DNA from: Paracoccaceae bacterium
GTDB taxonomy: Bacteria > Pseudomonadota > Alphaproteobacteria > Rhodobacterales > Rhodobacteraceae
DNA length: 64,000 nt
Assembly: GCA_902543185.1 (NCBI GenBank)
Contig: CACBXB010000003.1
Coordinates: 1 to 64,000, forward strand
Direction of reading: 5' to 3'
Under the pieces are notes generated by a model, which was not told the DNA's origin, searched no databases, and saw nothing but the letters and a program-made list of their open reading frames with translations. Position numbers and translations under genes: made by a program. Shown in pieces: positions 8,630 to 17,850 of this stretch. How positions within the stretch are numbered: position 1 is the stretch's first letter; every line of letters begins with the position of its first letter.

Positions 8630-9631
8630 TTATAGCATTTTAGATATTTCTAAAGCCGTATCTGCCATACGGTTTGAAAAGCCCCACTCGTTGTCATACC
8701 AGCTCAATACTCTCACCATATTTTTCTGGAGTACTTTAGTTTGATCTGCCGCAAATATTGAAGAGTGTGGATCATGATTAAAATCCATTGATACTAATTT
8801 TTCGTCAGTATAACCCAGCACGCCTTTAAATTCATTTAAGGATGAATTTTTGATAACAGAATTTATTTCACTTTCCGAGGTTTCTTTTGAACACTCAAAA
8901 GTCAGATCGACAACTGATACATTAGGAGTTGGTACTCGTATAGCAACGCCATCAAGTTTGCCATTGAGTTCTGGAATAACCAGCCCTACAGCACGAGCGG
9001 CGCCTGTAGATGTCGGTATCATATTCATTGCTGCAGCTCTTGATCTGTAAAGATCAGAGTGCATTGTATCTAGGGTAGGTTGATCACCTGTATAACTATG
9101 AATGGTAGTCATGAAACCTTTTTTTATTTCTAATTTCTCATGTAAGACCTTAACAACTGGTGCCAAACAGTTTGTCGTACACGAGGCATTTGATATCACT
9201 AGATCATTTTTTGTAAGTGTTTCATGATTTACGCCAAAGACTATAGTTCTATCAGCATTTACACATGGGGCAGAAACTAATACTCTTTTTGATCCATTTT
9301 TGAGATGCTTACCTGCTGCTTCTTTGTCGTTAAAAATACCAGTACATTCGAAAGCTATATCTATATCATTCCAGGGGAGTTCTTCTGGATTTTTTATTGC
9401 TGTAACTCTAATGGGTCCAGTACCAACATTGATAGTATCTTCAGTAATATCGATGTTGGTTGGAAATTTACCGTGGATGCTATCGAACTTTAGGAGATGT
9501 GCATTTGTTTTCACGGGTCCCAAGTCGTTTATTGCGACAACTGAAATATCAGTCTGGTTATTTTCTATAATGGCCCTTAGAACATTTCGTCCAATACGTC
9601 CAAATCCATTAATTGCTACTCGAACAGTCAA
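8630..9631 (-). CDS. gap: glyceraldehyde-3-phosphate dehydrogenase, NAD-type paralogue
   Basis: This type I GAPDH of 333 residues catalyses reversible oxidation and phosphorylation of glyceraldehyde 3-phosphate. It has the NAD-binding GFGRIGR (9-15), the catalytic C151 in ASCTTNC and H178 in TIHSYTGDQ. An aspartate (D36, in IND) occupies the position that binds the adenosine ribose of NAD, so NAD preference is expected. The start is a TTG, with AAAGGA seven bases upstream; no ATG is present at the family N-terminus. A second gap gene lies just upstream on the same strand, and tkt beyond that. The pair is clearly diverged and so is not an assembly duplication. Confidence 0.93.
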   Translation of the reverse strand: MTVRVAINGFGRIGRNVLRAIIENNQTDISVVAINDLGPVKTNAHLLKFDSIHGKFPTNIDITEDTINVGTGPIRVTAIKNPEELPWNDIDIAFECTGIFNDKEAAGKHLKNGSKRVLVSAPCVNADRTIVFGVNHETLTKNDLVISNASCTTNCLAPVVKVLHEKLEIKKGFMTTIHSYTGDQPTLDTMHSDLYRSRAAAMNMIPTSTGAARAVGLVIPELNGKLDGVAIRVPTPNVSVVDLTFECSKETSESEINSVIKNSSLNEFKGVLGYTDEKLVSMDFNHDPHSSIFAADQTKVLQKNMVRVLSWYDNEWGFSNRMADTALEISKML

Positions 9632-9661
9632 TATTAATTCCTTTTAAATAGTTAGTTAAAA

Positions 9662-9673
9662 GTTAGCGCTAAC
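9662..9673. promoter_or_regulatory. 12-bp perfect palindrome upstream of gap, LacI-type operator-like
   Basis: The sequence GTTAGCGCTAAC is a perfect palindrome with a central CG, the form usually bound by LacI/GalR-family regulators. It lies 31 bases upstream of the TTG start of the first gap gene, in the 141-base spacer between the two gap genes. Two related near-palindromes lie upstream of the second gap gene. Control by a CceR-like regulator of central carbon metabolism is an inference; no such regulator gene is in this window. Confidence 0.5.
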
Positions 9674-9772
9674 ATCGCAGCATCTGTAAGATTGTCAATG
9701 TATAAATCATCCAAAAAAATGCGTTAGTGTACTTTAACGCAAGTCCAAAATGCAAGATAGTTTTTGAAAAGC

Positions 9773-10774
9773 TTAAATAAGACGGCCCATAGTTGATGCA
9801 ACATCTGCCATCCTGCAAGAAAAAGCCCACTCATTGTCATACCAAGCTAAAACCCGCACAGTATGTTTCCCAACTACCTTCGTTTGATCTGGAGCAAAAA
9901 TACATGAATGTGAGGTATGATTAAAATCTATAGAGACTTTAGGCTCACTATCGTAAGCTAAAACCTGAACCATTTCGTTTACTGCGGCATTTTCTACAAC
10001 TGAATTAACATCTTCTACGGTGACTGGATTAGTGGCTTCAAATGTTAAATCAACAGCACTTACATTAGGCGTAGGCACCCTTAATGCGGTGCCATCTAAT
10101 TTTCCATGTAGTTCTGGCAAAATTTCTCCCAATGCTAGGGCGGCTCCGGTTGATGTTGGTATAATTGAGGTGGCTGCGGATCTTGCTCGGTACAAATCAT
10201 GATGCCTTCTATCTAATGTGGGTTGATCCCCAGTATAACTATGAATTGTAGTCATTATCCCACGCTCAATGCCAATATTATCATTTAAAACTTTTGCCAA
10301 AGGTGCGAGGCAATTTGTGGTGCAAGAACCATTTGAAACTATTTTATCATTACTTGTTAACGATCTGTGATTGACTCCGTAAACTATAGTTTTGTCAACG
10401 TTGCTAGCAGGTGCTGAAATCAATACTGACTTGGCTCCTTGCTGAATGTGGACTTTAGATTTCAATCCATCATTGAACTTTCCCGTACATTCAAGAACAA
10501 CGTCACATCCTGACCAATCCAATTCTTCAGGGTCATATGAAGAAAATACTTTTACAGGTCCATAGCCTATATCTAATGTATCATTTTCGACTAGTATTTC
10601 ACCGGCAAACCTCCCATGAGTACTATCATATTTTAAAAGATGTGCGTTTGTTTCAATAGTGCCTGTTGCGTTAATTTTTGTAACTTGGACGTCATTTCTT
10701 GCGCTTTCCGTTATATGAGAAAGAGTACTTCTTCCGATACGTCCGAACCCATTTATGCCCACGTTAATAGTCAT
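9773..10774 (-). CDS. glyceraldehyde-3-phosphate dehydrogenase, NADP-like paralogue
   Basis: This second type I GAPDH has the same length (333 residues) and the same catalytic residues (C151 in GSCTTNC, H178) as its neighbour. It differs where cofactor choice is made. The ribose-binding aspartate is replaced by alanine (INA, residues 34-36), as in NADP-using GapB-type enzymes. The pair that corresponds to classical residues 187-188 is Arg-Arg (189-190) instead of Thr-Met. These changes favour NADPH and a gluconeogenic or anabolic direction, by analogy with Bacillus GapB; this is inference. The gene has its own 160-base upstream region containing two LacI-type operator-like sites, so it is probably regulated separately from tkt upstream. 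Confidence 0.9.
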   Translation of the reverse strand: MTINVGINGFGRIGRSTLSHITESARNDVQVTKINATGTIETNAHLLKYDSTHGRFAGEILVENDTLDIGYGPVKVFSSYDPEELDWSGCDVVLECTGKFNDGLKSKVHIQQGAKSVLISAPASNVDKTIVYGVNHRSLTSNDKIVSNGSCTTNCLAPLAKVLNDNIGIERGIMTTIHSYTGDQPTLDRRHHDLYRARSAATSIIPTSTGAALALGEILPELHGKLDGTALRVPTPNVSAVDLTFEATNPVTVEDVNSVVENAAVNEMVQVLAYDSEPKVSIDFNHTSHSCIFAPDQTKVVGKHTVRVLAWYDNEWAFSCRMADVASTMGRLI

Positions 10775-10854
10775 CTGCCACCCCAGCTATATTTGCGTAA
10801 TAAATACCCCAAAGGGATGACTATAGGAAAGGATAAATTGCTATTCTACAATAT

Positions 10855-10866
10855 GTTAGCGATAAA
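10855..10866. promoter_or_regulatory. operator-like near-palindrome upstream of second gap gene, site 1
   Basis: GTTAGCGATAAA matches 10 of 12 positions of the perfect palindrome found at 9662-9673. It lies 81 bases upstream of the second gap start codon, in the spacer between that gene and tkt. Its centre is 31 bp from that of a second such site, about three helical turns. Confidence 0.4.
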
Positions 10867-10885
10867 CCTGACAAATAAAACGATG

Positions 10886-10897
10886 ATTGCGCTAACA
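10886..10897. promoter_or_regulatory. operator-like near-palindrome upstream of second gap gene, site 2
   Basis: The core GATTGCGCTAAC (10885-10896) has 10 of 12 positions in common with GTTAGCGCTAAC at 9662-9673. Together with the site at 10855-10866 it forms a pair on the same helical face upstream of the second gap gene. Function as an operator is inferred from repetition and position only. Confidence 0.4.
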
Positions 10898-10934
10898 AAA
10901 ATATTCATGCTGATGAGCAAAGGCAAAATTTTGT

Positions 10935-12953
10935 TTATATTTTAGATTTTACAAGTTTTACAATTTGCTCAGACGTGATTCCATAGTGATCAAATAGGGT
11001 TTTAGCTGGTGCAGAAGCTCCAAAACTAGACATTCCAATAAATCCGGAATTTGCTTCTCTACCACGTTCTCCCATGAGCCACTTATCCCAGCTATCTCTG
11101 ACACCTGCTTCAATTGCTATTCTGACATGTCTTCCTCCGGGAAGAATGCGTTTCCGATATTTTTCATCTTGTTTCTCGAATAATTCCATACAAGGCATTG
11201 ATACTACTCTGGTACCTATACCCTCACTTTGTAATTCTTCTCTTGCAGTGAGTGCCAGTGAAACCTCTGATCCCGAGGCGATTAATATTACTTGTCTCTT
11301 GCCCTCCGATTCCGCCAAAATATAGGCACCTTTCGACGATAAATTTGCGGATTTATATTTTGTCCTTAAAGTAGGTAGCCCTTGTCTAGTAAGTGCGAGT
11401 ACCGAGGGTGTATTTTTAGAATTCAAAGCAATTTCCCAAGCTTCGGCCGTTTCTACACTGTCAGCCGGTCGAATTACTAAAGTATTAGGAGTAGAACGGC
11501 TTATTGCTAAATGTTCAACAGGTTGGTGGGTTGGTCCATCTTCACCCAAGCCTATGCTATCGTGGGTCATTACAAATATTGTTGGTATTTTCATTAATGC
11601 AGCAAGGCGCATTGAGGGTCGTGCATAATCGGTAAAGCACATAAAAGTTCCACCGTAAGGCCTTAGTCCTCCATGGAGAGCCATACCATTCATGGCGGCA
11701 GCCATGCCGTGTTCACGAACACCCCAATGAATATATCGACCTTTTCTATTATCTATATCGAATACGGCCATATCTGCTGATTTCGTATTATTAGAGCCTG
11801 ACAGGTCGGCAGACCCTCCTATGGTCTCAGTCATAATGGGGTTGATAACATCTAAGATCATCTCGCTTGATTTGCGAGTTGCTACTTTAGGCTGTTCAAT
11901 ACTTATTGATTTTTTGAACTTTTTAATTTCTCTAGCAAGCTTTTTTGGCACTTCCATTGAGTGCATTCTTGAAAACTCAGACTGTCTTTTCGGTGAGAGT
12001 GAAGCGTAACGATTTTCCCAAAATAACTTTTCCTTTTGTCCCTTTTTGCCGACTTCTTCCCATTCTTTTTTCACTTCTGGTGGAACATAAAATTTTTTCT
12101 GGCTCCATCCGTAGACTTTTTTTGTTTCTTCAATTAATTTGCTATCCGTGAGTGCTCCGTGCCCTTTAGACGTATCTTGAGCTGATGATCCAAGAGCGAT
12201 GTGCGTTTTACAAGCTATCATTGTTGGCTTGTTATTTTTTTTAGCTTCAATTATTGCCTGGTTAATTTCGATTGGGTCATGGCCATCAATTTCTAAAACA
12301 TGCCACCCTGAAGACCTAAATCTCTCGACTTGGTTGGTCTTGTCAGATAATTCAACTTTCCCATCAATTGTTATATCATTATTGTCCCAGAAAACTATTA
12401 GTTTTGATAACTTTTGTCTTCCAGCTATGGTAATTGCTTCTTGACTGACGCCTTCCATCAGACAGCCATCTCCAGCAAATACATATGTATAGTGATCGAC
12501 TATACTTTTACCAAAATTTGCTCTTTGAATTTCTTCGGCCATAGCGAAACCAACAGAATTAGCAATTCCTTGTCCTAAAGGACCAGTTGTAGTTTCGATT
12601 GCATCGGATAAAAAGTTTTCTGGGTGGCCGGCCGTTTTAGCTCCTAGCTGGCGAAAGTTTTTTATCTCTTCTAAAGGAAAATCGTCGTAACCTGTTAAAT
12701 ATAGCAGACTGTATAAAAGCATTGAGCCATGACCTGCAGATAAAATTAGTCTATCTCTGTCGCTCCAACGAGGTGCTTTAGGATCAAATTTTAAGTGATT
12801 AAAAAACAAAACGGTTGCTACGTCTGCCATACCCATTGGCATGCCTGAATGCCCAGAATTTGCTTCTGCAACCGCGTCTAAGGTTAAAACTCTTATGGCT
12901 GTGGCATTTGCCCAATGTTGAGGGTGTTCTTTTCGTAATTTTTCAATAAGCAT
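10935..12953 (-). CDS. tkt: transketolase
   Basis: Transketolase moves two-carbon units between sugar phosphates in the pentose phosphate pathway using thiamine diphosphate. The 672-residue protein has the three expected domains: an N-terminal TPP domain ([16 protein letters not shown]; the [13 protein letters not shown] metal/diphosphate motif), a central pyrimidine-binding domain ([13 protein letters not shown], with the catalytic glutamate; [14 protein letters not shown]), and a C-terminal regulatory-type domain. The start ATG is clear. It is transcribed in the same direction as the two gap genes and lies upstream of them, so it feeds the same triose-phosphate pool. A 194-base spacer separates it from the divergent coiled-coil/zapA pair. 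Confidence 0.96.
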   Translation of the reverse strand: MLIEKLRKEHPQHWANATAIRVLTLDAVAEANSGHSGMPMGMADVATVLFFNHLKFDPKAPRWSDRDRLILSAGHGSMLLYSLLYLTGYDDFPLEEIKNFRQLGAKTAGHPENFLSDAIETTTGPLGQGIANSVGFAMAEEIQRANFGKSIVDHYTYVFAGDGCLMEGVSQEAITIAGRQKLSKLIVFWDNNDITIDGKVELSDKTNQVERFRSSGWHVLEIDGHDPIEINQAIIEAKKNNKPTMIACKTHIALGSSAQDTSKGHGALTDSKLIEETKKVYGWSQKKFYVPPEVKKEWEEVGKKGQKEKLFWENRYASLSPKRQSEFSRMHSMEVPKKLAREIKKFKKSISIEQPKVATRKSSEMILDVINPIMTETIGGSADLSGSNNTKSADMAVFDIDNRKGRYIHWGVREHGMAAAMNGMALHGGLRPYGGTFMCFTDYARPSMRLAALMKIPTIFVMTHDSIGLGEDGPTHQPVEHLAISRSTPNTLVIRPADSVETAEAWEIALNSKNTPSVLALTRQGLPTLRTKYKSANLSSKGAYILAESEGKRQVILIASGSEVSLALTAREELQSEGIGTRVVSMPCMELFEKQDEKYRKRILPGGRHVRIAIEAGVRDSWDKWLMGERGREANSGFIGMSSFGASAPAKTLFDHYGITSEQIVKLVKSKI

Positions 12954-13147
12954 GGCCTGAAGCTTTCAATATTTGTGTAATAGGCTCTTTATCAGGATGA
13001 AATTGAATATCAAGCTATCGGTTAAAAAATGCTTTGATAAAACAAGTAATTTTTAATTTCTTGTTATAAACTAAGTGAAATTGAGTTTATTTTTGATTCG
13101 TAAAATTTACTTAATCTGAATGAATAAAAACAGAAAGAGTGCACTAG

Positions 13148-13474
13148 ATGCAGCGATTTGAAAAATTAAAAGATCGATTAAATGATGCTTTAGAAAAAAT
13201 AGAAATTTCATTAGAAACAGGATTAGAAAATAGAGAAAATGATAGCTCTCTGGAAACCCTCATTTCAGAGAATGAAGGTTTAAAACGCCAGGTAGATTCT
13301 CTTAAAGCTGAGTTGGAAAGTTCAAGTAAAGATAGAGAAGCAAATTCAAATATTAAAGGTTTGAGCGCTGAGTTGTCCTATCTGAGACAAGAACGAGAAC
13401 AGGAAAAGAAAGAATTGCAATCACTTTACGATCAATTATCTGCGGCGTTAGCTGCTAGTGGGGAGACAGTTTAA
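13148..13474 (+). CDS. small coiled-coil protein next to zapA (DUF4164-like)
   Basis: I do not recognise a characterised function. The 108-residue product is almost entirely charged heptad-like sequence: residues 1-20 and about 35-100 are rich in Glu, Lys, Leu and Gln, without cysteines or membrane segments, predicting a long coiled coil. Its stop overlaps the zapA start by one base (TAATG), so the two are translationally coupled. In alphaproteobacteria a short coiled-coil protein (DUF4164) commonly precedes zapA, and this gene fits that place and size. A role in cell division as a ZapA partner is an inference from this coupling alone. Confidence 0.7.
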   Translation: MQRFEKLKDRLNDALEKIEISLETGLENRENDSSLETLISENEGLKRQVDSLKAELESSSKDREANSNIKGLSAELSYLRQEREQEKKELQSLYDQLSAALAASGETV

Positions 13475-13842
13475 TGCCAGAAGTTGCAATTAACATTGGT
13501 GACAAAAAATTTACGGTTACATGTCAACCTGGTGAAGAGAGTGCATTAGAAGCTGCTGCAAGCCTTTTGAATGATGAAGCGTCCTTTTTAGTTAGTGAGA
13601 TAGGACAGCTTTCAGAACAAAAATTGTTGTTGATGTCAGGTTTAATGTTGGCTGATAAAATGACTTCTCAATCCGAGAAATTGGCAAAAGCTGAAAGAGC
13701 TCTCGAAGAATCCTTAGCAAAAGCTAAAAAGTTGGAAGAAAATGACGCTTCACGAGAGGAGCAACTTGACGGCAAATTTTTAGAGCAATTAACGAATATT
13801 ACGGAAAAGGCAGAGAATTTAGCATACAAGATTGCAAACTAG
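13474..13842 (+). CDS. zapA: cell division protein ZapA
   Basis: ZapA binds FtsZ and bundles its filaments at the division site. The 122-residue protein has the ZapA order: an N-terminal globular part beginning with VAINIGDKKFTVTCQPGEE, which matches the IxGxxYxxxC..GxE pattern, and a C-terminal coiled coil from about residue 40 to 122. It is a little longer than enterobacterial ZapA because of the charged tail. The start codon shares a base with the stop of the preceding coiled-coil gene. It ends 7 bases from the convergent grxD gene. I looked for a 6S RNA downstream, as found next to zapA in gammaproteobacteria; there is no room for it here. Confidence 0.88.
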   Translation: MPEVAINIGDKKFTVTCQPGEESALEAAASLLNDEASFLVSEIGQLSEQKLLLMSGLMLADKMTSQSEKLAKAERALEESLAKAKKLEENDASREEQLDGKFLEQLTNITEKAENLAYKIAN

Positions 13843-13849
13843 AAGCCTT

Positions 13850-14212
13850 CTAAGCATTCGACTCTCTTATTTTGTCTGCTGCATCTTTATCGTATTTAAT
13901 TTCATTCTCATCAAACATCGTATCGAGTTCACCCGACATTGTCATTTCAGTAATTATATCGCATCCGCCAACGAATTCACCTTTAACATATAATTGTGGT
14001 ATTGTCGGCCAATCGGAATAATCTTTGATCCCCTGCCTAATGTTTTCGTCAGCCAGAACATTCACGTCTTGATAATCTACTTCCATATAATTCAGTACCC
14101 CTGCAACGCGGCTGGAAAATCCACACTGTGGCATCGATTTTGTACCCTTCATGTATAGTACAACGTCATGCGATTTTATTGTTTCATCAATTATTGCTTT
14201 TGTATCTGACAC
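13850..14212 (-). CDS. grxD: monothiol glutaredoxin, Grx4/GrxD type
   Basis: GrxD-type glutaredoxins carry or sense [2Fe-2S] clusters together with BolA. This 120-residue protein has the single-cysteine CGFS active site at 30-33, followed by the WPTIPQLYVKGEFVGGCDI segment that binds glutathione and the cluster. It lies 31 bases downstream of bolA on the same strand, and purL is upstream of bolA; this order is conserved in Rhodobacterales. The pairing with BolA strongly supports a role in iron-sulfur cluster handling or iron signalling. It ends close to zapA, with which it converges. Confidence 0.94.
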   Translation of the reverse strand: MSDTKAIIDETIKSHDVVLYMKGTKSMPQCGFSSRVAGVLNYMEVDYQDVNVLADENIRQGIKDYSDWPTIPQLYVKGEFVGGCDIITEMTMSGELDTMFDENEIKYDKDAADKIRESNA

Positions 14213-14243
14213 AATTAAGACCTTTCACATTTTGTTTTAATAT

Positions 14244-14489
14244 TTAATCTTCTGGTGCTTTTGTAGTAAGTGCTAATGCATGGAGCTCACCATTAGAGCC
14301 GTCCATTTTACCCTTAAGAGCAGAGTAAACAATGCGCTGTTGTTGTACTCTATTTTTGCCACGAAAACTTTCATCAATGACCTCTGCCGCGTAGTGATTG
14401 CCGTCACCAGCTAAGTCAGTAATTTCGACGGAAGCGTCCGGTAATGCTTCCTTTATTAAAGCTTCTATTTCATTTGCTTGCATTACCAT
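14244..14489 (-). CDS. bolA: BolA family protein
   Basis: BolA-like proteins form a [2Fe-2S]-bridged complex with monothiol glutaredoxins. The product is 81 residues, with the family's compact fold: an N-terminal helix (EIEALIKEALPDA), the FRGKNRVQQQRIVYSAL segment and a conserved histidine near the C-terminus (GELHALAL), a usual cluster ligand. AGGAAC lies eight bases before the ATG at 14489; another ATG two codons later is possible. Its neighbours are grxD downstream and purL upstream. The adjacent grxD product is its probable partner. Confidence 0.9.
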   Translation of the reverse strand: MVMQANEIEALIKEALPDASVEITDLAGDGNHYAAEVIDESFRGKNRVQQQRIVYSALKGKMDGSNGELHALALTTKAPED

Positions 14490-14563
14490 GGCCTGTTCCT
14501 TTAATAATAATTAATCTAGGGTGCCAATTAATTGTTAACAATATATTTTTAAAAAAAATTGTT

Positions 14564-16726
14564 TTAACTTTGAAATAAGTACTTAAAAGTGTCCGAAAAA
14601 ATGGCTGAAAGCGAAGCTAGCTCGGATCTTGAATTTCCAAAAACGATTGCTTCACCTTTGAAACTCCCAACGGTCAGTATAGGAATATTTTGCTTACCTG
14701 CTTCAATAAATAGAGTTTCTGCTTGATCAAATTCACACGCGATAAGATATCGTGCCTGATCTTCCGCAAATAAAAACTCGGTACTTTCTTCATAAATTTC
14801 AAAACCTATCTCGGATCGATGGGCAAGTTCAAAAGCAGCAAGAGCTAACCCGCCGTCTGACAAATCAATACAAGCATTTATTAATTCTTTATTTTCCAGA
14901 ACAAAGTTGCCGTGTTTTTTTTCGACTTCCAAATTAACTTTTGGGGCGTCTCCATCACTTCTATTGAAGACCTCTTGGAGTAAAGCGGTTTGGCCTAGAT
15001 GACCTTGAGTTTCCCCTATCAGTACTGCCATATTTCCTTCAGAAGCCCTACCAAGTATTGGATTTTCGGCTTCGTCAATTAGTCCAACGGCCCCAATTGT
15101 TGGTGTTGGATTTATTGATACGCCATCTGTTTCATTATATAAACTAACGTTACCTGAAACAATTGGCATATTTAGCTCTTTTACGGCCTGAGAAATGCCT
15201 CTAATTGCTTGAACAAACTGCCCCATTATTTCTGGCTTTTCAGGATTTCCAAAGTTTAAGTTATCTGTCGAAGCCAATGGTTTTGCACCAACGGAAACTA
15301 AATTCCTATATGCCTCTGCTACTGCCTGCTTTCCTCCTTCAAATGGATTTGCCTGAACATATCTTGGAGTAACGTCACTCGTAAATGCGATTGATTTTTT
15401 TGTTCCATGAACCCTAACGATGCCCGCGCCAAAACCTGGCCGTTCAATAGTATCGGCCATTACCTGACTGTCGTATTGTTCGTAAATCCAACTTTTTGAA
15501 CAGTAATTCGCGGATGAAATTAAAGCTTTCAAACCATCAATTGCGTTCACCTCTACAACGTCTTGTAACTCGTTATTTGGTTGCGCTTCAACCCATGGTC
15601 TATCGTATTCAGGCGCATTACCCGCCAGTGCCTTTAAAGGAAGATCAGCTTTCACAACACCGTTTAATTTTATAAGAAATCGGTCTTCCGAGATAGTTTC
15701 ACCAACAACAGCAAAATCTAAATCCCATTTGTCAAAAATTGTTTTTGCTATGCTTTCTTTTTCTGGGTCTAAAACCATCAGCATTCTTTCTTGGCTTTCG
15801 GACAACATCATTTCATAGGCGCTCATATTAGGTTCTCGAGTTGGAACTTTTTCTAGGTCCAAGCTTATCCCTAAATTACCTTTGTCTCCCATTTCTACAG
15901 CTGAACAAGTGAGACCTGCAGCTCCCATATCTTGAATTGAAATAACCGCTCCTGTCTCCATAAGTTCTAGGCAAGCTTCCATCAAACGTTTTTCGGTGAA
16001 AGGATCACCTACTTGAACTGTAGGTCGCTTTTCCTCAATTGTATCGTCAAATTCAGCACTTGCCATAGTTGCGCCACCCACTCCGTCGCGACCAGTTTTT
16101 GCTCCAAGATATACAACTGGCATACCGACTCCCGAAGCTGCTGAATAAAATATTTTATCTTTTTCAACTAGACCTGCGGCAAACGCGTTGACTAAACAAT
16201 TTCCGTTATAAGAAGAGTCAAATCTCGTTTCACCTCCAACTGTAGGAACACCAAAGCAGTTTCCGTATCCTCCTATGCCGGATACTACACCATTAACAAG
16301 TTGACGTGTTTTATAATGATTTACGTCACCAAAGCTCAAAGAATTCATGACTGCGATTGGCCGAGCACCCATCGTGAAAACATCTCGTAGAATTCCTCCG
16401 ACACCGGTCGCTGCTCCTTGGTATGGCTCTATATAGCTAGGATGATTGTGGCTCTCCATTTTAAAAACCAAAGCTTGGTTATCACCAATATCGATAATTC
16501 CTGCATTTTCTCCTGGTCCACAAATAACTTGAGAACCTTCTGTAGGTAGAGTTCGAAGCCATTTTTTTGAAGATTTATACGAACAATGTTCATTCCACAT
16601 TGCCGAAAAAATACCTAATTCCGTGAATGTAGGAATTCTGTTGATAATGGATAAAATTAAATCGTATTCATCTGACTTTAAACCATGTAATTCAATAAGT
16701 TCTTTGGTTATATCAGGCTCATACAT
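14564..16726 (-). CDS. purL: phosphoribosylformylglycinamidine synthase subunit II, small PurL
   Basis: PurL catalyses the ATP-dependent fourth step of purine synthesis. At 720 residues this is the small form that works with separate PurS and PurQ subunits, neither of which is in the window. It has the N-terminal [11 protein letters not shown] segment with catalytic H47, the ATP-binding [27 protein letters not shown] segment split by the usual glycines, and two repeated AIRS-like halves, the second with GNVSLYNET. The gene is the first of a likely purL-bolA-grxD unit on the minus strand; 74 bases containing an ATTGTTAACAAT palindrome (14531-14542) separate purL from bolA. A 76-base gap precedes it, downstream of the LysR gene. 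Confidence 0.96.
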   Translation of the reverse strand: MYEPDITKELIELHGLKSDEYDLILSIINRIPTFTELGIFSAMWNEHCSYKSSKKWLRTLPTEGSQVICGPGENAGIIDIGDNQALVFKMESHNHPSYIEPYQGAATGVGGILRDVFTMGARPIAVMNSLSFGDVNHYKTRQLVNGVVSGIGGYGNCFGVPTVGGETRFDSSYNGNCLVNAFAAGLVEKDKIFYSAASGVGMPVVYLGAKTGRDGVGGATMASAEFDDTIEEKRPTVQVGDPFTEKRLMEACLELMETGAVISIQDMGAAGLTCSAVEMGDKGNLGISLDLEKVPTREPNMSAYEMMLSESQERMLMVLDPEKESIAKTIFDKWDLDFAVVGETISEDRFLIKLNGVVKADLPLKALAGNAPEYDRPWVEAQPNNELQDVVEVNAIDGLKALISSANYCSKSWIYEQYDSQVMADTIERPGFGAGIVRVHGTKKSIAFTSDVTPRYVQANPFEGGKQAVAEAYRNLVSVGAKPLASTDNLNFGNPEKPEIMGQFVQAIRGISQAVKELNMPIVSGNVSLYNETDGVSINPTPTIGAVGLIDEAENPILGRASEGNMAVLIGETQGHLGQTALLQEVFNRSDGDAPKVNLEVEKKHGNFVLENKELINACIDLSDGGLALAAFELAHRSEIGFEIYEESTEFLFAEDQARYLIACEFDQAETLFIEAGKQNIPILTVGSFKGEAIVFGNSRSELASLSAIFSDTFKYLFQS

Positions 16727-16802
16727 TTTCGGCTCACTTTCATTGATTATCTAATATGCCATGCTTTTTAAAAGAGCAATGAATTGGAATAATCTATTGT
16801 CT

Positions 16803-17708
16803 TTAATCAATCATTTGAGCTTTTAAGGCTTTTCGATGCTCTATAATTTCTGATTGAACAAAATCCCTAAAAGCTTCAATTCGTTTCGAATGACGCAACT
16901 CTTCGGGAAAAGCCAAATAAACGGGAACATCATTCGACTGGACTTCTTCAAGAACTGGAACCACACTGTCAAACTCCTGGGTTACATAATCCGGCAACAC
17001 TCCTATGCCTAAATCGTGAATAACAGCTTGAAGAACTCCAAAATAATTGTTTACCGTGAGTGTGGATGGAATTTCTTGGTTCATCAAACGTTGTACCAAA
17101 GCGAGACCTGAAGAAACTTGAGCTGATCTAGTGTTTTGACATATTAGTCGGTGGTTTTTCATATCGATTTCATTTTTGGGAGTACCGTGTATTTCGAGAT
17201 ATTTAGGAGAGGCATAAAGGCGCATTTTTACAGTCATTAAGCGTCTTCTAATTAAATCAGCTTGGCTGGGTTCTTTCATCCTTATAGCTACATCTGCTTC
17301 TCTCATGGGCAAATCTAAGACACGCTCCTCAAGCATTAAATCTATTTTCAGCTCTGGATACTTTTCGTAAAGTTTAGGTAATCGAGGAGCCAACCAAAGG
17401 GTTCCAAACCCTGTTGTGGTGGTAACTCTTAATTCACCGAAAACTTCTTCTTCACTGTCTCTAATACGTGCCGACGCAGCTTCTAATCTTTTATTCATAC
17501 TATTTGTTGCATCAAACAGAAGCTCACCCTGTTCCGTTAGTATAAGTCCGCGAGCATGTCTGTGAAAAAGAGTGGTATTTAGGCTTTCTTCAAGCGATCG
17601 CATTTGTCTGCTAACTGCTGATTGAGAAAGGCGCAGGGTTTCTCCGGCATGGGTAAGGCTCCCTGCATCTGCTACAGCATGAAAAATTCTTAACTTATCC
17701 CAATCCAT
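16803..17708 (-). CDS. LysR-family transcriptional regulator
   Basis: This 301-residue protein is a LysR-type regulator. Residues 1-60 form the winged helix-turn-helix (LRIFHAVADAGSLTHAGETL, then LSQSAVSRQMRSLEE), followed by the linker helix and two periplasmic-binding-like subdomains that would bind an effector. It is transcribed divergently from the indolepyruvate oxidoreductase gene, 142 bases away, a common arrangement for a LysR protein and its target. The shared region contains a perfect inverted repeat with the T-N11-A pattern at 17820-17840. The effector is unknown; an aromatic 2-oxo acid would fit the neighbour but is speculation. Confidence 0.88.
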   Translation of the reverse strand: MDWDKLRIFHAVADAGSLTHAGETLRLSQSAVSRQMRSLEESLNTTLFHRHARGLILTEQGELLFDATNSMNKRLEAASARIRDSEEEVFGELRVTTTTGFGTLWLAPRLPKLYEKYPELKIDLMLEERVLDLPMREADVAIRMKEPSQADLIRRRLMTVKMRLYASPKYLEIHGTPKNEIDMKNHRLICQNTRSAQVSSGLALVQRLMNQEIPSTLTVNNYFGVLQAVIHDLGIGVLPDYVTQEFDSVVPVLEEVQSNDVPVYLAFPEELRHSKRIEAFRDFVQSEIIEHRKALKAQMID

Positions 17709-17819
17709 AAGCTACCTCTACATGATTGATTTATTACACGATTCTAGATTGTATTAAATGCCATTATGGACGTAACGTGAAAATTAAAGATTTTTACTGG
17801 CACAAGTCTAAGTAGCACA

Positions 17820-17840
17820 CTAATCTTATATGTAGATTAG
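17820..17840. promoter_or_regulatory. inverted repeat with LysR-type T-N11-A pattern
   Basis: CTAATCT (17820-17826) and AGATTAG (17834-17840) are perfect 7-bp arms separated by seven bases, and include ATC-N9-GAT, the classical LysR box form. The right arm runs into AGGG (17839-17842), the ribosome binding site of the oxidoreductase gene. It could be the LysR binding site or an mRNA hairpin that hides the ribosome binding site. Confidence 0.5.
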
Positions 17841-17850
17841 GGAAATGGAT

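Noticed and set aside
9300-9647. 115-residue plus-strand ORF antisense to gap
   Set aside because: It lies fully within and just past gap on the opposite strand with no homology; a shadow of the real gene.
8630-10774. Tandem gap genes as a recent duplication or assembly artefact
   Set aside because: The two proteins differ throughout, including cofactor residues, so they are old paralogues.
13843-13849. 6S RNA next to zapA
   Set aside because: Only 7 bases separate zapA from grxD, so there is no space for the RNA found there in gammaproteobacteria.
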